Source: Sclerurus mexicanus
Taxonomy: Eukaryota; Chordata; Aves; Passeriformes; Furnariidae
NCBI GenBank assembly: GCA_013396755.1
Contig: VWZF01000296.1
Span: forward strand, 310,001-374,000
DNA length: 64,000 nucleotides
Direction of reading: 5' to 3'
Positions 28,001-40,000 of this stretch are shown here, piece by piece; within the stretch, counting starts at the first letter, position 1; each line of letters begins with the position of its first letter. The position numbers and the translations under genes were made by a program. The notes beneath the pieces were generated by a model, which was not told the origin of the DNA, ran no database searches, and saw only the letters and a list, made by a program, of their open reading frames with translations.

Positions 28001-31000
28001 CAGACACTTCAAGCAGTAAGTCAGCACTAAGTCACACCTGCTATAATGGCTATGGTCTTACTGACATCAGAGAGATGTGGTGAATCTAGGCTCCTATGAC
28101 TGGAGTGCTGGAATGGAAAGATACAATTTCTTTAGGACAGAGAAGCAGGGGAGCTGAGGAGGGAATATTGCCCTTTAAGTCAGTAACCAGTTGGAGTTCA
28201 TGGAGTTCTACCTATGGACAATGAGGAGATGAATGAGAGCTCATGACAACACAGCAGGACAGAAGTCACCCAAGAGGCTCCTGGAATGTGTTGATGATAA
28301 CTTCCTTTTCCAAGTGATACAGAGGTCAAGGAGGAGATGTGCTATGCTGGACCTTGTTTTCACCAGCAAAGAGGGACTTGTGGGGAATCTGAAGCTCAAG
28401 GGCAGTCTAGGCTATTGTGACCATGCAAAGGTGCAGTCTGCAATCCTTAGGGCAGTGAGAAGGATACACAGAAAGCTCACTGCTCTGGACTTCAAGAGAA
28501 CAGGCTTTGGCCTCTTCAGGGATCTGCTTGGTAGAGTACCATGGAATAAACACTTTGAGGGAAGAGTGGCCCAAGAGAGTTGGAAGATATTCAAGGGTCA
28601 CTTCCTCCAAGCTCAGGAGTGATGTATCCCAGCAAAGAGGAAGTCAGGTAGAAATGTCAGGAGGTCTGCATGGATGAACAAGGAACTTCCAGACAAAGTC
28701 CAACACAGAAAGGCAACTACAAAGGGTGGAAACAAGGTCTGGTAGCCTGGAAGTAATACAGAAAATGTCTGAGCAGTCAGAAATCAGGTTAGGAAACCTG
28801 AAGCCCTGAGAGAACTAAATCCAACCAGGGATGTCAGTGGCAGCAAGAAAAGCTTCTATAGGTAGATCGGTGGTAGGAGAAAGACTAAGGAAAATATGGA
28901 CACTCTTCAGAAGGAAACAGGTCACCTAGTTTCCTGGGATGTGAAGAAGTCTGAGACACTCTACAACATTTTTGCCCCAGTCCTCACTGGCAAGTGCTCC
29001 AGCCACACTGCCCAAGCTGCAAAAGGCAGACAGGGATGGGGAGAATGCAGAATCACTGGCTGTAGGAGAAGGTCGGGTTCAAGACCATTTAAGGAATCTG
29101 AAGGTGCACAAGTCCATGGAACTTGGTATAATGCACCCCCAGGTTGTGAGGAAATTGGTGGAGGAAGTGGCTAAGTCACTATCCATCATATTTGAGAAGC
29201 TGTGTCAGTCTAGTGAAGTTTCCCCGTGACTGGAAAAGGGAAACATAACTCTCATTTTTAAGAAAATAAATAAGGAAGACCTGGGGAATTACAGGCCAGT
29301 CTTCTCACCTCTGTGCCTAACAAGATCATGAAGCAAATACTCCTGGAAACTATCCTAAGGCACATGGAAAATAAGGAGGTGATTGGTGACAGACAACTAG
29401 CTTCACTAAGGGCAAATCATGCCTTACCAATCCAATGGCCTTCTACAATGGGGTTAACAATGTGGATGCAGCAGGGAAGAGTGACTGATATCATCTACCT
29501 GAAGTTGTACAAAGCATTTGATACTGTCCTCCATGACATCCTTGTCTAAACTAGAAATACATGGATTTGATGGACAGACCTCTTAGTGGAGAAGGAATTG
29601 GCTGGATTGTCACACTCAAACACTTGTGAACTGCTCAGTATGCAAGTGTAGACCAGTGGTGACTGGCACCCCTCAGGGATCAGTACTGGAACTGGCAGTG
29701 TAATATCTTTGTCGGCGACACAGACAGTGGGATTGAGGGCACCCTCAGCAAGTTCACTGATGACACCAGGCTGTGTGGTGCAGTGATTCCCTGGAGGAGA
29801 GGGATGCCTTCCAGACTGACCCTGACAGGCTTGAGAGCTGGACCCACTTGCACCTCACGGAGTTCAACAAAGCAAAGTGCAAGGTGCTGCACCTGGATTG
29901 AGACAATCACAAACATGGATATGGGTTGAGCATAGAATGGACTGAGAGCAGCTCTGAAGAGAAGGACTTGGGTATGTTGGTGTGATGAAACTCAAAGAGG
30001 GCAGGCTTACATTAGATATTAGGAAAACTACTTTACTGTGAGAGTGGTGAGATACTGGAACAGGTTGTCCAGANAAGTTGTACAAAGCATTTGATACTGT
30101 CCTCCATGACATCCTTGTCTAAACTAGAAATACATGGATTTGATGGACAGACCTCTTAGTGGAGAAGGAATTGGCTGGATTGTCACACTCAAACACTTGT
30201 GAACTGCTCAGTATGCAAGTGTAGACCAGTGGTGACTGGCACCCCTCAGGGATCAGTACTGGAACTGGCAGTGTAATATCTTTGTCGGCGACACAGACAG
30301 TGGGATTGAGGGCACCCTCAGCAAGTTCACTGATGACACCAGGCTGTGTGGTGCAGTGATTCCCTGGAGGAGAGGGATGCCTTCCAGACTGACCCTGACA
30401 GGCTTGAGAGCTGGACCCACTTGCACCTCACGGAGTTCAACAAAGCAAAGTGCAAGGTGCTGCACCTGGATTGAGACAATCACAAACATGGATATGGGTT
30501 GAGCATAGAATGGACTGAGAGCAGCTCTGAAGAGAAGGACTTGGGTATGTTGGTGTGATGAAACTCAAAGAGGGCAGGCTTACATTAGATATTAGGAAAA
30601 CTACTTTACTGTGAGAGTGGTGAGATACTGGAACAGGTTGTCCAGAGAAGTTGTGGATGCCCCATCCCTGGGAATGTTCAGGACCAGGCTGGATGGGGCT
30701 TTGAGCAGCCTGGTCTAGTGGAAGGTGTATCTGCCTGTGTCAGAGGGGTTGGAACAAGATGATCTCTAAGGTCCTTTCCAACCTAAATCATTCTGTGATT
30801 CTATAACTGACTTCTGGATTTCTAAAAAATCAAAAATTAACACTAAACTTTGTCTCAAGATATCACAGTGGTGGGTTCTTTTACTGATATGGACAACCTG
30901 TTACAGACATTCACAGGCAAATCCACTGAGGACAGCATAGGTACATAAATTCAGAAAGGAAATGGTACAATCAGATCATTACTGACTAAGTTATCAAGAG

Positions 31001-34000
31001 TGTCTATGGGTTAGCTGCCTTCACATTAAGACCTATCTTAACAATATTTATTACTGAAGCAAGTCATGATCAGAGCAAGTATTCAAAAGGACTATTCTTA
31101 TTCAGCCTCAGCTACATACTTCTTGTATTATACTTCAGCCATTTCAAAAACAGTAAACACCTCCAACGTACAAAACCATGATGCTTCACAATATATGGAT
31201 TTAGATCCAACTCCCATTTTCAGGTACACAAACTCACCTGAGACTTCGGGACCGAGGGCGCATTGCAGTGGTCCTGCATCTGTTATCACTGGCAATGCTC
31301 TCAGTGGTACAGAAATGTTTAGACAAAAAATGTAGCTCATCAGGTGTTGGTTGGTATGGTAACTGGTGTAGCTTCTCTTGGGATGAGCAGGATGACTACA
31401 AGAACAGAACAGAACACAAGCTTCTATCAGAGTGAAAAAAAACATTTTCAAGACCATTTTGGTGTTCATGAATAAAGTAATTTAATTTAAAAACTACAGT
31501 TACTATTTCTCATGCCTGACTACCAATTTAAAGAGGAAAATAATTAGTCTCAAACTCATGAGCTAAATATAAAGTATTAAAAAAAACCCCAACCTACTTC
31601 AGTCCCAGAAGAAAGAGACATTGCATTTCAAAATTTTAAATTTCCTAAGAGAAAGGTAACATCTGATGTCAGTAACAGTCAACAATAAGCAAGAATAGCT
31701 AAAATGGAGTCTGATGAAAATTAATGAAGACAGCGTAAGTATGGAAACGGTAGAGTACAACTTACTGTCACAATGCCAATTGTAAATCTTCATAATAATG
31801 ATACTTCATGATCCATATTTAAGACATTACTGTTTTTTAAAATAAAATTAAATATAATCCAAATTCTTGCTGAAAAAATTCATATGTTAATCTTTCATAA
31901 AAATCTGGACATTGAAAATTGGGAGAACTTAATATATCTGTACATTGAGAGAATTTAATACAGACTAAATGGCTGACAAAAAGTGAAAAGAATTAAGCCA
32001 TGCACTTAGTATAAAACTAGGAGATAGAGACATATGAAACTGGAAGTGCTACCACAGTAACTACCCTAGCAAGATTTCATGTATAGAGCTGCATTACATG
32101 AGCAGTGTGCAGGTGATCATACAGTAACATATTGTACTGCCTTTTATTTAGCGTGGCTAGCTACCTGAGCCATGCTAGACACTTGGAGGTAGAACTTTGA
32201 GATCCCTTCCATGAGCCTGGATCTGACACTCTTGTAAAGAAAATGTACATAGCTCAAAGCATTAACAACCAGCCTTGCTAATGGGGACTGACAAATGCAG
32301 ACAGAGAAATGCTCGACAGTTTCTGATACCAAAACTAGTTTCCAAGACAGCTGATTCCCAAATATTCTTGTGTAACTGCACAAAGCTGCTTGGTACCATG
32401 CAGACATTCCCTTCATTTTACCTGCAGAAGAGAAGATACTGAAAACCTTGGACTGGTCTATGTGGGAATGCTGCATCACATCAGAAATAAGGTGAAGTTG
32501 GCAAGATTCTGTTACCTTGCTTTGCTGCAGATTAAGAAGCATGCACATCAAGAATTTACCACAGTTCACATGACAGGTACTAACTTGTCGAGTTACAGTA
32601 ACTCATGCATGGAATTCTGCCTTAGCACATTACCATGCATCATTCATCATGTAGCACAGGTAAGTTCTTTCTTATCTCACACTATAGAGCTTGTTGCAGT
32701 TAACCTCACAGCATATTTTTTACAGCCATGCTCTGTAAGATCAAAGAGATTCTAGCAACAAGGAAATTTCCCAATACAGAACATCACGTGGTTATTCCTA
32801 TAAAATCATTCTCCATGTCTTTAATTTCAAGGGATTCTGAGAAGATCAGTAGGAAAATAACTCCTATTACGCTTCTCCTCAGAAAAGGCATCACAGAGTT
32901 TAGACCCAACAGAATTAAAGTGAGAATCTTTCTAATGCTAACCACTCTCAGTTTTATCAGGACCATCAAAGGCACAAAGTGCACTTTCCTGGTGAGCCGA
33001 ATTCCTGATCTCAGTATAAATCCAAATTATCAAAGCAAAACTCTTTAAAAAAATTAGCTATCCTGGCATTCTAAAATGCATGCTCCAAAAACCACACAAG
33101 AGTTAAAATATTTTTGATATGTACAACTCTAGTACATTATGGAAACGCAAACTGTTCCTCCAACACAGAAATGCAAATTTGCAGCCAATAGCAGCTAAAG
33201 CAAACCGAGAGTCTCGTTTCCTGTCTCCCCATCCTACTTCTTCATCCAAAGAAGCTTCCAAGAGAATAACCTCCTGGCAAAAACATGCAACTATATTCTG
33301 TCACTTTATCTGTTTTATAGGCTTGCTTTCCTAGAAAACGCAATCATCTCAACTGCACCTCATAACTGGCAAGATCTGATCCAACTTTGCTAGAACATGA
33401 CACACCAAGAGCTTCTTTTCAATTGCATAAGGTAGCAGAAGATATTTTAATTTCCACTTTGTTGTGACAACTAGTATATGCACCACTTCTAAATCCACAA
33501 GTTTCCATTAAATGGGTAACTTCATCAATGTCTTCACTTCCAATATTAAAAAACAATGAACAGGCTAACAAGAAATGTTAAGCTACAATCACTTCAGCAT
33601 AACTGTGGCAATTGCAGACACTTTGGCCCTGCTTTGACTTTCAGTTGCTTGTAAAGACCAAAGCTGTACTCTGTCGTGATGTGTAAAAACTTTCTGCTCT
33701 CCGGTTGATACATGCCTGCTGGACCAATGTGAATTTTATTTATTCATCACTGAAAATGGAGCATACTATATGTACACTCAGGCTGTTGTATGAAGTGGTC
33801 TCTCATTGCCTCTAAGAATTAGTAATCACATGGAGAAGGAGGTTGCACTGTGCTAGCTCTTCCAGATTCTGAAAAAATACACGAAACCAATTAGATGGGT
33901 ACACTTCTCATTTTGATTTAGTGATTCACATAAATCATCCAGTCAGTAAAAGAAGAAAGTAAAAAACATCTGTACTAAGAAGTGAGGAAACAGTGGCTAG

Positions 34001-37000
34001 ATTTAGAATTCAAAGGTTGTCTGAGTGCTTTTGAAGGGCTCACAAGCAGTAGAGGATTCCAGGACAAAACAAAACAAAAAACTAACCATGAGCTACTGTA
34101 AGATCCTAGAAGATAACAGGCTAATGTGTATTTCTCAAACACCAACAACCAGATAGCTGTGGAGCCGATCAAGGATTGTTGGAAATAAAAGACAAGGATT
34201 GCTGGTAAAAACATGCCATAAGAAAGAACATGTGTCTGGAGAAGGGGGCCAAGGAGATGCAGGGCAGCACTTTCCTGGGACAAACATCATGTTCCTGGAG
34301 ATAACACAGTTATGCACAACACAGTACAGCCCAAGAACCACCCAAGCCCCTGAAGCTCTCTGACCCATTTCCAGAAGGGACTGCACACAGTAACTAATTT
34401 GCATAGAGAGCAAGAAACCTGCCTTCAGGGCAGGGAAAGCTTATCTATAAAAAGGTAAGCCCTCCCACACCCAGGGACACCCCCGGGGACCCTGGACATC
34501 CCATCAGCTGGACTAATGCTGGAACCAGGACTGGTGAACTCTTTCACTTTTTTTTTTTCCCCCTTTCTTTCTTTCCTTCTCTCTTTCTTTTCACCCTATC
34601 CCTTTACCCAAAACCCACTGCCATGTGCTTGTATAGTAGGTCAGGGACTAACATACCAATTTCCACACCAAGTGTGTAATTTACTAATAAAACTTTGTGA
34701 GCTTTTGTGAACTGCCTGACTTTTCTCCTTCCTTTCAACCAAGAGCATCTACAAATCTTGGGTGCTCCCTTACCCTTAAGGGTGGGACATCACAGACAGA
34801 TATGGTATGAATCTCCACTGCTGCCTTCTTCAACAAAATTCAAATTATTTATTAGAAAAACATTATTAAAACATTATTTCCTCAAGTCAGAAAATGTTTG
34901 CTCAATGCTAGAGAAGACATCTATTTAATACTTACATGCTATTTCAGTCAGGAAAACTCATGAGATAAGTCAACAATAGTCTGTTACAGAAGTTAAGATA
35001 TCCAAGTCCATAAATGATAGTACTATACTTTTTAAAGAAATGCAAATACCATGCAAAATTGCTTCATGTTCTAGGATGCCTGCAGTAGCTAGCAAATTTA
35101 AGTGAGGAAAAAAGCATATGAATTAGAATTATCATTTTAAAATTGAAGACAACGAAGGAAAAGTTATGAATACGGACAGAAAATTGTAACTGTCTTTTGA
35201 TCTGTTTCTGACGCAGCCTTTAATTTCCTTTCTAGTACAAACCTGTTTCTTATAACAACAATGATGTTTCTATACCTATTAATTTTATCTGATATAACCT
35301 TCTTTACATCAATATATTTTAGGTACACAGCACATTTTATCTAGTCCCAGTGAGAGATACACAATCATGCCCTATGGAAAAGTGGTTAGGAAATTAATGT
35401 AAAACCAACGAATTTACTTGGCAAAAGCAAGATCTATGCAGAAAGGAAAGCACCGGTCAAAAATCAGTGTAGCTGAGGAAAAGTTCTTAAGATACATGAA
35501 ATTGTTTAGCCTGGTTTAAGACAGAATTCTTTCCAGAAGTCTTTGTGGACAAAAATAAAATAACAGATTGAGGGGAGATGTCATTGCACTTACAACTTCC
35601 TTGTGAGGGGAAGAGGAGGGGCAGGCACTGATCTCTTCTCTCCAGTGACCAGTGACAGGACCAGAGGGAATGGCCTGAAGTTGTGTCAGGGGAGGTTTAG
35701 GTTGGATATTTGAAAAAGGTTCTACACCCAGAGGGTGGTTGGGTACTGGAACAGACTCCCCAGGGCAGTGGCCACAGGACAAAGCTTGACAGAGTTCAAG
35801 AAGCTTTTGGATAATGCTCTCAGGCACATGATGTGACTCTTGGGGATGATCCTGTGCAAGGCTAAGGGTTAGACTTGATTATCCTTGTGGGTCCTTTCCA
35901 ACTCAGAATATTTTGTGGTAACATAAAATCATCATTTTTTATCATTGTACAGAATGTGGAACTCTACTGTCTCTCAAGAGAAACAGAACAAATTCATGGG
36001 AAGAGAAAGACTACTTTAACTGTAAAAGAAATAGCCTAAACAAATCAGGTATCGCCTGTCCAGTAGTATGCATCATTCATAAAATGTTAAAAAAAAGACT
36101 AAATAAATAAAATATTGAAGATCCATAGTTATATCTATGGGGTCCAAGCCTTTTACTGCAGAAGATGCTATGTAACTGTCAACATGTCAACTATTTGCTA
36201 TTTCTAAAGCAGGCTTTCTCCACAACTCTCCAGTCTCTCAGGTGTGACTATCACAACAGACAGCTTAGTTCCAGGTTGTAACATGAACCAGTACTTCCTC
36301 TTCAGAACACAGGTGTGCAAGATGTACAGACTGATACTTCTCCCACTCCCAGTTCCCAAGTACTGGAGCAGAACCTCATGCACTCCCACAGCACCTCATG
36401 AGTCAGACTGTACACATATGACAAGGGGGGCTGATACAAGATCATATCAAAACAATTGCTCCAACAGGCAAAAATTAGTAAGTTAGACTTATCCTATTAT
36501 GCGAAATTCACCCCATCTAAAGACAGCAGTCTAACCCAGAATGGATGAATCACACCACAGTTTCCCTGTCTTTTTGTTATCAAGATGACCTCACTTAAGA
36601 CTCAGTATCTAACTACCATATGGCTAAAATAAGGCAGATCAAAAGGGGACAGTTAAGCCATCCCCATTACCAGAAAGTATCTCTAAGCAAAGTACACATT
36701 TTCTAAAGTTTTCTCCTATTTCATTGAAGTAAAGCAGTTTTATACCACATAATAATTCCAAGTCTATCAACCATAACAAAACCTACGTGGTCGTCTTCTA
36801 AGAGAAGCGTACTACACTTGAGAAGCTAAAGCATGTAAGAGAAATCTATCAGCACAGCAAAGTGGATACTTACAGAAACAGTTGAGCTGGGTGTATTTGT
36901 ACCATAGCCAGAAGAAGGGAGAGAAGCCAAAGACCAGCGCCGTCCATCAGTCCTGTTGTGAAACCGAGATCAGTCAAATGAACACAGCAGTATCGTAACA

Positions 37001-40000
37001 CAGCAACATCTGTGCAAGTATTACTGTGTGAAACTGCATTCCAAAACCGATGCAAATGGGCGTTTTAATAAACTGTATACTTTGACAGGGGACCACAATA
37101 AACAAGCATTCACCAAGGATAATTTACACTTACAGATTATTTTAGTGTGTTTTTCTAATTAAAAATCTATGAGATGAAACAACCACAAAGTGAATGAACA
37201 GCTCCACAGAACTGGTGTCTTACTAACACACAGAGAAATGGACCATAGGGAGTTTACAACTCTTAGGTCCATCAGATGAACATTTATAAGCAAATTAAAA
37301 AACTTACAAACAAATGCAAACCACAATGCTCTGAACCACAGATAACTAAAACAGTCTGCTTGAAATACAAGGGTAGTGCATTCTTAGGCGGCATCAGTAC
37401 AGGATACCAGCAAATTAGAAAGCTAATGTCAAATAACTGCAAAGATTGACTAGGTAAAACCAAACTTGTTAAATGCCAGATACGTAAATCAGGAAAAAAA
37501 GTTCTGCGGAAAAAAAATCATGCTCACTCAGAAAAACATAATAAAATATATAGAAAAAAATTATAACCAGAATCAATTTATGTTCTTCACTGCCTGAAGT
37601 GAGCTACCCAACAGACAACATGGAACTTGAACACTCAAAGTGGCAAACTGAAGAAAACAGCTATGGGAGTCGTGTTTGGATTTTTGAGAAGGTAACATTT
37701 ACCTGTCATTTCGATGCCCATGACTGGAGTACAATTGTATCAAATATGTTAAAAAAAAGCAAAATAATACATAAATTTTAAATGTAAGTTTTTATTAACA
37801 TAAAGCAGAAATTTTTATTAACAAATGGTATGACAAGGGAAAGGAGAACTGGAGATCTGTTTTACAGCCAGTACAAAGACCATCGCTCAAATCTGATTTA
37901 CATAAAAAGTATAATTTTGAAGAACTGAAGATTAATTAAGTGTAATTCTGAAGAACTGAAGTCACGTCAAAACAGGAATTTTAACTTCTTGATGCAGCCT
38001 CCCTTCCTTCAAGCAAACTGTCTAAAAAAATCACTTGCTTCTTTCCAACCCAAGGTATTATTTCCTACTACCATTTAGCAGTCCACAAACTACAAGCAAA
38101 GCTCTAGGACTTTGAATACATGAAGTGCAAGGAAAGAAACTACAGTATTAAAATATGAAGAGTACATGTGCTAGAGACACTGCTGATTGTAACAAATACC
38201 AAACTTCTAAAAAAACTTCCTCCTATTCCATAATTTTGCTCTTAGTTCATTAATTCTCCCTTCTCTCCTTCACCCAGATACATAAGATACCTCCAGATGT
38301 ATAAACCATTCCAAAAGTAGTTTTCTCTTCATTGGCCTTAGCTGAAGGTGTTCACAGCTGAAGCAAGAATTTAGATATTATTTAAACATGGGTGAGACCC
38401 ATCTATTCTGCAGCTGTGAGAGAGGAAGTACTTCCTTACTGAATAACTTACGGTGAACAGAGTTCCTGCATCACACAGAAAGGCCATCAAGGGTAGGCAT
38501 GGGATATCACAGAAAGTTATCTGGGAGACAAAGGTAGGAGAACAGGAGGCATCCATAATGGATGATGGAGGAAAAAAGGGGAGCAAGGCCCTACAGTGCT
38601 TTTCCCTGCACTCTGATACACCACTTGTTTCTGCCCTGGAGCATGATCTTACTTTCCAGCAGCTCTAGAAAACAGAATCTGTCACCTACCCATGGCCTTA
38701 CAGATACCAGACTTGAATATACCAGCAGAAGCAGCAGCTTCCAGAGGCACAGGCTATTCCTGGGCACTCATCACTCCACCAGACATGGGCAGAGGAAGGT
38801 GACCCTGCTGCTTGTTGCCAAGGTCCTGGGGAAGGCTGCCTCGAGCCCTGCGTGGCAGCAGACCACTTCCCAGACGCAGCCCCCTTCACTGTGGCTGCTG
38901 CGTGGCATGGCCAGCAGCTGATGAGAAGAGGCTACACTGGGAAACAACTTCCCAGGAGGCTTCCAAAACATTTCCTCTGCGTGCTTCTCCTTTCTTCTCA
39001 CTTCCCCATCTTTTTGGTATCCATCCACTGCCTGGGTGGCAGTGGATGGAAAAGGAATATCCATACACTTACACCACTTTGCCTCTGCTCCTTCAACCTG
39101 CTCTATCACACTCACACAGAGGCTTGCTCTTGCCTTCCTTTTCACTCAATTTACAAAATATAACAGAAACAGCATGAAGTCAGAAGTCTGAAAACTGCTC
39201 TCATTAACCACAGACCATTTTATGACAAAAATGCATCCTATCACAGGTTATATGAAAACCACTACACACATACCAAATTCATAAAAAATGTTATGTTTTC
39301 AACTTCATTATCATCAACCACTTTCACTATAAACATAAAACAAAATCAGTTTTCATAGAAAATTGCTCTAAATATGTTTCGTGAATCCCACTGAAGTGGT
39401 GAAATATTTTGAAATCAAAGAAACTTCTTGTGTTACCATTTCTCCAGTTAAAGAACTTATTTAGAGCCCAATACAGGGCTCTAAGAAAGGTTAAAGTCCA
39501 AATGAAACACTGGTAAACAATTGCTTTTTTCCTCCTGAATTTTCAGGTTTGCAAAACTATAATGTTTTTAAACTTTCTTTTGATTATGGGTGGGAACGGA
39601 AAACTACTTCCTGGCTGCTGTATTTCTAAGCAATGCTCAATCTTACACATCTGCTTTTTCCATTATAAACTATTTCTGGGTTTAATGAATCTTTCTAAAA
39701 ATACAATCACAAACAACTGTAACCTATGAAGAGACAGTATCTCTGACAAAAGCTATCAAGAAGAAGTAGATTCAATGAAATACTCAACTTGCTTAAGGTG
39801 CTGCTTTAAAAAGTAATATCACAAGCTATTAGAAAGATTGGCAAGATCTACTGTCACCAATGAAACAGATTCAGGTAAAAGAAATACATGAGTTTTCACT
39901 TCTTTTCAGCTTTTTTTGAAAAAAACCCTCAAAGTTAAGCCATTTTTTTGCACTTACTTTTCAGAACTTGTGTGTGCCACTTTACTGACATCCTAAAATA

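Larger units (their letters stand above)
27910..30806 (+). mobile_element. Long, decayed CR1 LINE (antisense to MAST4)
   Basis: A CR1 non-LTR retrotransposon with a truncated 5' part and many stops. An open fragment at 28233-28622 matches the CR1 region between endonuclease and reverse transcriptase (LDLVFTSKEGLVGN, FGLFRDLLGRVPW). Reverse-transcriptase pieces follow: KIMKQILLETILRHM and KAFDTVLHDIL at about 29320-29550, then a TPQGSVLE motif near 29668 and an altered FADD box (KFTDDT) near 29751. The 3' end at 30760-30806 reads GGTCCTTTCCAACCTAAATC then ATTCTGTGATTCTAT, the CR1 tail. The element contains a perfect duplication (29502-30073 and 30075-30646) either side of an N. The 5' boundary is approximate. 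It is not capable of coding for a functional protein. Confidence 0.88.
27018..31237 (-). other. MAST4: MAST4 intron (4.2 kb), mostly CR1
   Basis: About 2.9 kb of this intron is the CR1 element at 27910-30806, inserted antisense to the gene. The flanks (27018-27900 and 30810-31237) hold nothing recognised. Confidence 0.8.
34090..34794 (+). mobile_element. Solo LTR of an endogenous retrovirus-like element
   Basis: The sequence has LTR layout: a U3-like part, a TATA box TATAAAAAGG at 34446-34455, a C/T-rich region, an AATAAA signal at 34686-34691 followed by GT-rich sequence (TTTGTGAGCTTTTGTGAACT), and a likely 3' terminus ACATCACA at 34794. I recall closely similar text (TTGTATAGTAGGTCAGGGA, then TAATTTACTAATAAA) from a bird LTR family whose name I cannot give. 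No gag, pol or env sequence adjoins it, so it is most likely a solo LTR. The 5' boundary is uncertain and I could not identify a target-site duplication. Confidence 0.72.
31396..36873 (-). other. MAST4: MAST4 intron (5.5 kb) with an LTR and a CR1 tail
   Basis: Holds the LTR at about 34090-34794 and the CR1 fragment at about 35555-35930, both antisense to the gene. The interval 31396-34090 has only short unrelated open frames. Confidence 0.8.

Noticed and set aside
28233..28622. 129-codon plus-strand open frame that could be taken as a gene
   Set aside because: It is a fragment of CR1 ORF2, with the rest of the element on both sides in the same direction.
29680..30489. Two identical 78-aa minus-strand frames suggesting a duplicated small gene
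   Set aside because: They are shadows of the CR1 duplication on the opposite strand.
32144..32569. 141-codon minus-strand frame, the longest open frame in the window, in the same strand as MAST4
   Set aside because: No MAST similarity, and the exons at 31238-31395 and 36874-36952 join in phase without it. Its length alone is not unusual for 64 kb.
34516..34710. 64-codon plus-strand frame with a hydrophobic, Phe/Leu-rich start resembling a signal peptide
   Set aside because: Produced by the pyrimidine-rich part of the LTR; not a protein.
34040..34794. Target-site duplication flanking the LTR
   Set aside because: I compared the bases after 34794 with candidate 5' edges and found no convincing 4-6 bp match, so none is reported.
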